DNA of 64,000 nucleotides. Origin: Bacillota bacterium. GTDB lineage: Bacteria; Bacillota; Clostridia; Acetivibrionales; DTU013. The notes under the pieces are model-generated. The model ran no database searches. It had not been told where the DNA came from and worked only from the letters and a program-made list of their open reading frames with translations. Shown here in pieces: positions 60,727 through 64,000 of this stretch (positions are counted from its first letter, which is position 1; each line of letters starts with the position of its first letter). The DNA lies in NCBI GenBank assembly GCA_023411575.1, contig JAEYOP010000009.1:91690-155689 (forward strand), read 5' to 3'. The translations under genes and the position numbers were made by a program.

Positions 60727-61680
60727 ATGGAGAAAAAGGAAGCAAGAAAAATCCTTGGGGTCACTAAGGAAACCAGCAGAAACGATATCGAACGGAAATA
60801 TTCGATCCTGTTGAAAAAGCAGAGGGCAAAGGAAAGGCCGGTGGACGTAGAAGAGCAGGAGGGCGGGGACGATTCCGGAAATGCCGTCCGTCCGGATGCG
60901 GCGCCCGTTGTACCGCCTGCGGAAGCGCGGGAGGAATACTCCTTCGACCAGGTCACCCAGGCTTACAATATCCTGATGGGGTACGAGGTCGCCATAAAGG
61001 AAGCGCCCCCGAGCAAGGCTGCGCCTCTGCTGAAGAAGGCCGGAATCGACGAAAAAAAGGCGAGAAATTTCTTCTACTATTATAAATGGTATTTTGTCAT
61101 CGGCATCCTGGCGGTCCTTGCAATCGTTCTGTCCGTCCGGAGCTGCGTGAACCAGGAGAAGCCGGATTTCAACATTGCGTTCCTGGGGGAACTGAGCTAT
61201 TCGGATGCCATCGACAAGCTGGATGCGGCGATCAAAGCCGGAGTGCCCGAAATTAAGGAGCCCGGATTCGATGGAGCCTTTCTGTCGGACAACGATCAGG
61301 GCGAGCAAGCTTACGCCATGAACATGAAAGCGACTGTATTGCTGGCGGCCGCGGATATCGACGTCTTTATCCTGGATAAGGAAGCCTACCAAAGATATGC
61401 GAAACAGGGCGCGTTCATGAGCCTGGACGGGTATACGGCCGAGCTTGGCGTGGATATGGAAAAGAACAAGGAAAACATCCTCGGCTTGACGGAGACGGAT
61501 CTGGAAACCGGGGAGGAAAAACCGGTATCGGACGAGAAACACCTGTACGGAATCGATATAACAGGCAGCAAGGAGCTCAAGGATGCGGGCGTGATCGGGA
61601 AGGAATTCATTGCGGCTGTCCGCGTTACTGGTGAAAACACGGATAAGGCGATCAAGCTGATCCGGTTCCTTATGAAATAA
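60727..61680 (+). CDS. Membrane protein with degenerate J-like N-terminus
   Basis: 317 aa; the second of two in-frame ATGs is used because it lies 7 bases after the G run. Residues 1-30 (KEARKILGVTKETSRNDIER) and 75-90 (YSFDQVTQAYNILMGY) match the start and end of a DnaJ J-domain, but the HPD motif is absent and an acidic linker fills the middle. One membrane helix follows (about 113-133, IGILAVLAIVLSV), then a 180-residue outer domain with Asp/Lys-rich segments and no known family. Possibly a stress- or envelope-related protein. Confidence 0.7.
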   Translation: MEKKEARKILGVTKETSRNDIERKYSILLKKQRAKERPVDVEEQEGGDDSGNAVRPDAAPVVPPAEAREEYSFDQVTQAYNILMGYEVAIKEAPPSKAAPLLKKAGIDEKKARNFFYYYKWYFVIGILAVLAIVLSVRSCVNQEKPDFNIAFLGELSYSDAIDKLDAAIKAGVPEIKEPGFDGAFLSDNDQGEQAYAMNMKATVLLAAADIDVFILDKEAYQRYAKQGAFMSLDGYTAELGVDMEKNKENILGLTETDLETGEEKPVSDEKHLYGIDITGSKELKDAGVIGKEFIAAVRVTGENTDKAIKLIRFLMK

Positions 61681-61700
61681 TTTTGACAGGGGGAAGGCAA

Positions 61701-62015
61701 ATGTCTAGTGAATTGGTTTTGAAAGAAGAATATTCGGCGGACAAGGCCAAGGTATTCATTGCGGGCGAGGTAGATATCTACACGGCTCAACAGTTCAAGG
61801 ACAAGCTGTACAATATCGTGGACAGCAGCGGCAAGGATCTTGTCATAGACTGCAGCGGGCTTAAATACATTGACAGCACCGGTCTGGGCATATTCGTGGG
61901 AGCCTTGAAAAAGACCCGTCTCGCAGGCAGGAGCATACAGCTGGAGAACATCCGGGACAATATTCGGAAATTATTCGTTATCACCGGTCTGGACAAGCTT
62001 TTTATCATTACCTGA
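61701..62015 (+). CDS. Anti-sigma factor antagonist (STAS domain)
   Basis: 104-aa SpoIIAA/RsbV-like protein; ATG after AGGGGGAAGG. Contains the phosphorylation site Ser59 in DCSGLKYIDSTGLGIF. In its unphosphorylated form it should bind the anti-sigma protein encoded next and free the sigma factor. First gene of a three-gene rsbV-rsbW-sigB-type set. Confidence 0.93.
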   Translation: MSSELVLKEEYSADKAKVFIAGEVDIYTAQQFKDKLYNIVDSSGKDLVIDCSGLKYIDSTGLGIFVGALKKTRLAGRSIQLENIRDNIRKLFVITGLDKLFIIT

Positions 62016-62065
62016 AATAAAAGCTGCAGCATTTATCGTATGAATACAAGAAGGAGCGGGAAAAA

Positions 62066-62473
62066 ATGGTGTCAACGGACAGTATCACATTGGCGTTGCC
62101 TTATAAAGCCGATTATGTCAGTGTCGCAAGATTAACTGCATCCGGTATTTCCAGCAGGATCGGGTTCGATATCGAAACGATCGAGGACATCAAGGTTGCG
62201 GTATCCGAGGTCTGCAGCCGGATCATCGGCGCGGCGGCGGGTCATTCCGGATGCTACGAAATTTTGTTTGACGTATCCGACACAGGCTTGGATATAAGCT
62301 TCGCTTCCGGGATTGACAGGATAAAATGCCTCTTTAAAAACGAGGAAGACGGACTGAGCATGTCGATTATAAATGCTTTCATGGATAAAGTTGAGTTTTG
62401 CCCCACAAAGGACTATCTGTTGTCAATGACAAAAACTTTTGAGGTGATTTCGGGTAATGGACTACAATCATGA
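62066..62473 (+). CDS. Degenerate RsbW/SpoIIAB-like anti-sigma factor
   Basis: 135 aa in the place of the anti-sigma kinase. The N-terminal part fits the family (VARLTASGISSRIGFDIETI, then EDIKVAVSEVC). The N-box, which should read like SEACTNAIEHA, is SEVCSRIIGAA, so the Mg-binding Asn is Arg. The G1 box (DxGxG) is missing and only a trace of the G2 box remains (EDGLSMSI). It may bind the sigma factor without ATP or kinase activity. It overlaps the sigma gene by 17 bp. Confidence 0.8.
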   Translation: MVSTDSITLALPYKADYVSVARLTASGISSRIGFDIETIEDIKVAVSEVCSRIIGAAAGHSGCYEILFDVSDTGLDISFASGIDRIKCLFKNEEDGLSMSIINAFMDKVEFCPTKDYLLSMTKTFEVISGNGLQS

Positions 62474-63218
62474 AGCGGCAGTGCTGAAAGACGCGGAGGA
62501 TAGCGATGCGCTTTTTGCCAGATATAGCATCGACAGGGACATAGCCAGCAGAAATGATCTTGTCAAAAGGTACATATATCTTGCAGAAATCATCTCAAAA
62601 AAATTCCTCAACAGGGGAGTGGATTACGAGGACATTTATCAAGTGGCTTGTATCGCGCTGATAAAGGCGGTTGAGCGCTTCAGCCCGGATAAAGGCTTTA
62701 AGTTCGTCAGCTTTGCTACGCCCACGATTGTCGGGGAGATCAAACGGTATTTCCGGGACAAAAGCTCCGCCATAAGGATTCCGAGACGGATCTACGAGGT
62801 CTACCAGAAAGTGAATTTTGCACGGGACCAGTTGTCCCAGGAACTGCACAGGACCCCAAGGGTCGATGAGATTGCCGAGTACCTGAACATACGGGAAGAG
62901 ACTGTGCTTGAAATCATTGAATCCTGGAATGCGTACAACATGCAGTCCTTTGACCAGAATGCGTTCAATGACGATGATCTGGAGCTTCATGAAACCATAG
63001 GCGGCGATGATGTTGCCTTCGAAAGGATTGAGAATAGGGATTTTCTTGAAAAGAGCATCAACAAATTCAGCGAAGTGGAGCGGGAATTCATCCGCATGCG
63101 CTATTTCAGCAGAAGAACGCAAAAAGAAATAGCGGACCGGATGGGCGTTTCACAAATGTATGTGTCCCGGCTTGAAAGAAAAGTACTTGAACGTTTCAGA
63201 AATCTGTTGACAAAGTAA
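62457..63218 (+). CDS. SigB/SigF/SigG-type alternative sigma factor
   Basis: 253-aa sigma-70 family protein with region 2 (DLVKRYIYLAEIISKKFLNR, VDYEDIYQVACIALIKAVER, FKFVSFATPTIVGEIKRYFR), region 3 (LHRTPRVDEIAEYLNI) and region 4 (RRTQKEIADRMGVSQMYVSR). Similar to the group that includes general-stress SigB and forespore SigF/SigG. Gene order antagonist, anti-sigma, sigma suits either, but the degenerate anti-sigma and the extra kinase downstream make this unlike the spoIIA operon. It is best read as a stress-type sigma factor. Confidence 0.92.
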   Translation: MDYNHEAAVLKDAEDSDALFARYSIDRDIASRNDLVKRYIYLAEIISKKFLNRGVDYEDIYQVACIALIKAVERFSPDKGFKFVSFATPTIVGEIKRYFRDKSSAIRIPRRIYEVYQKVNFARDQLSQELHRTPRVDEIAEYLNIREETVLEIIESWNAYNMQSFDQNAFNDDDLELHETIGGDDVAFERIENRDFLEKSINKFSEVEREFIRMRYFSRRTQKEIADRMGVSQMYVSRLERKVLERFRNLLTK

Positions 63219-63344
63219 TGTAAAAAATATACAGTAGTTTCTGAAAAGGTTGTTTATATGAAAATATAAGGGGTAATAAATAATATAGCCATATATCAAC
63301 TAGTAAACAGCTTTAATACTGGCTGTCAAGGACGTGGAGAATTT

Positions 63345-63785
63345 GTGAAAAGCCGAGACATTTACAGCACCAGTGTCCCCAGTAGTTTATCCAGCATAGG
63401 TAAAGTGGTGGAAGAATTCATTGTCAACCTCCAGAGCAATTACGGAACAGTAAATGATTGTACCTTGTTCGAATTGAAGGTAATCCTGAACGAAGTGCTT
63501 ATAAATGCGGTCCGACACGGGAACGGGGAGGATATAAGCAAGATAGTCAAGGTAGATGCGAGCATCACAAGGCATGGTACGGTTTTCATCATTGTCGAGG
63601 ATGAGGGCGGCGGCTATGATTTCGATTATATATGCGGCCACCGGAAGCCTGTTCACGAAACGATCAATCCCATGGACATGAGTGAATGCGGAAGAGGGAT
63701 CATGATTGTAAGGAGCTTGTGCGACAATGTGAAGGTGAACGCGAGAGGAAACAAGATCATATTGGCTAAGAATATTGCGGGATGA
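63345..63785 (+). CDS. GHKL ATP-binding anti-sigma-type kinase
   Basis: 146 aa from a GTG after GTGGAG. HATPase_c_2 domain with complete motifs: N-box NEVLINAVRHGNGED, G1 box EDEGGGYDFD and G2 box GRGIMIVRSLCDNV. It lies 127 bp after the sigma gene and could supply the kinase activity the degenerate anti-sigma protein lacks. It could also serve another partner-switching pathway. Confidence 0.87.
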   Translation: MKSRDIYSTSVPSSLSSIGKVVEEFIVNLQSNYGTVNDCTLFELKVILNEVLINAVRHGNGEDISKIVKVDASITRHGTVFIIVEDEGGGYDFDYICGHRKPVHETINPMDMSECGRGIMIVRSLCDNVKVNARGNKIILAKNIAG

Positions 63786-63825
63786 CGCGGCGTACGAGCC
63801 GTGGCAAATACAGAGGAAAACGCGG

Positions 63826-63853
63826 GATAGGGTGACTGCCTTATCTCTTTTTT
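63826..63853 (+). terminator. Terminator-like hairpin after kinase gene
   Basis: GATAGG and CCTTATC pair with one bulge around a short loop, followed by TCTTTTTTATTT. From here to the window end (64000) I see A-rich leader-like sequence with a ribosome-site-like AGGAGG near 63895, but no clear gene. Confidence 0.6.
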
Positions 63854-64000
63854 ATTTATATATAATGAAGAAAATCAAAAAGAACAGTCACGAAGGAGGA
63901 TAAAAGACAATAAACTGATAAAACGGAGCATAAAACAGAGAAAGAGGAATAAATCGGACGTACAAAGGTAAATGCTAATAAGCGGAGGTTGAAGAAGGCG

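Noticed and set aside
59034..60956. 640-codon minus-strand frame opposite lysS
   Set aside because: Antisense to complete class II synthetase motifs; no ribosome site.
1..64000. CRISPR arrays, rRNA, tRNA, prophage or IS elements
   Set aside because: I looked for regular spaced repeats, tRNA-like TTCGAATCC arms, transposase and phage proteins and found none I could support.

Overview
The window looks like the chromosome of a spore-forming Clostridia-class Firmicute, probably an anaerobic plant-polysaccharide degrader. The evidence is the sporulation and germination genes (spoIIR, sleB, a GerMN lipoprotein), strong AGGAGG-type ribosome binding sites, TTG and GTG starts, intrinsic terminators, S-layer homology proteins and several sugar ABC systems. 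Most of the window is moderately G+C-rich. Three stretches are visibly richer in A+T: the PIN-toxin cassette near 20 kb, the sugar locus at 28-42.5 kb and the desaturase-like gene near 54 kb. I saw no rRNA, tRNA, CRISPR array or transposase.

Layout. 1-6.6 kb: a YesM/YesN-type two-component pair followed by a sugar ABC importer (binding lipoprotein and two permeases, no ATPase). 6.7-10.3 kb: a 44-residue ORF, then AraD, a GlpP-like antiterminator, AraM (glycerol-1-phosphate dehydrogenase) and a HAD-IIA phosphatase, recalling the araD-araL-araM-araNPQ genes of Bacillus subtilis. 10.3-13.3 kb: Tex and a membrane protein. 13.3-16.1 kb, minus strand: sleB and five small, probably spore- or envelope-related proteins. 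16.3-19.8 kb: a thioredoxin-reductase-like flavoprotein without recognisable NADPH motifs, a GT39-like membrane glycosyltransferase and a UbiA-family prenyltransferase. 19.8-20.7 kb: a PIN toxin and small partner gene lying between two copies of the 3' end of the prenyltransferase gene. 20.7-23.1 kb: an ABC-F gene behind a long structured leader with a three-codon upstream ORF and an intrinsic terminator. 23.1-27.9 kb: YkuK, an ArsR regulator, the GerMN lipoprotein, a DUF1934 protein and argS.

28-42.5 kb is one large carbohydrate locus on the plus strand: GntR regulator, hydroxyacid dehydrogenase, phosphotriesterase-like lactonase, shikimate-dehydrogenase-like enzyme, cupin sugar-phosphate isomerase, GH88/105 unsaturated uronyl hydrolase, TIM-barrel isomerase, ABC importer, SMP-30 lactonase, zinc alcohol dehydrogenase, FGGY kinase and Gfo/Idh/MocA oxidoreductase. 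Together these suggest import of a pectin-derived oligosaccharide, release of a sugar, and oxidative and/or isomerase-kinase catabolism by a route I cannot assign. 42.6-48.9 kb: two secreted SLH-domain proteins and a C-terminal processing protease. 49-50.7 kb: pyrG with a terminator in its leader. 50.9-52.8 kb: two flavodoxin-fold reductases divergent from a TetR repressor, with paired operators over facing promoters. 53-58.3 kb: spoIIR (with a sigma-F-like promoter), a phytoene-desaturase-like oxidoreductase, an IMP dehydrogenase and an unknown gene. 58.5-63.8 kb: greA, lysS, a membrane protein with a degenerate J-like N-terminus, and an rsbV-rsbW-sigB-like operon whose anti-sigma protein has lost ATP-binding residues, followed by a separate intact GHKL kinase-like gene.
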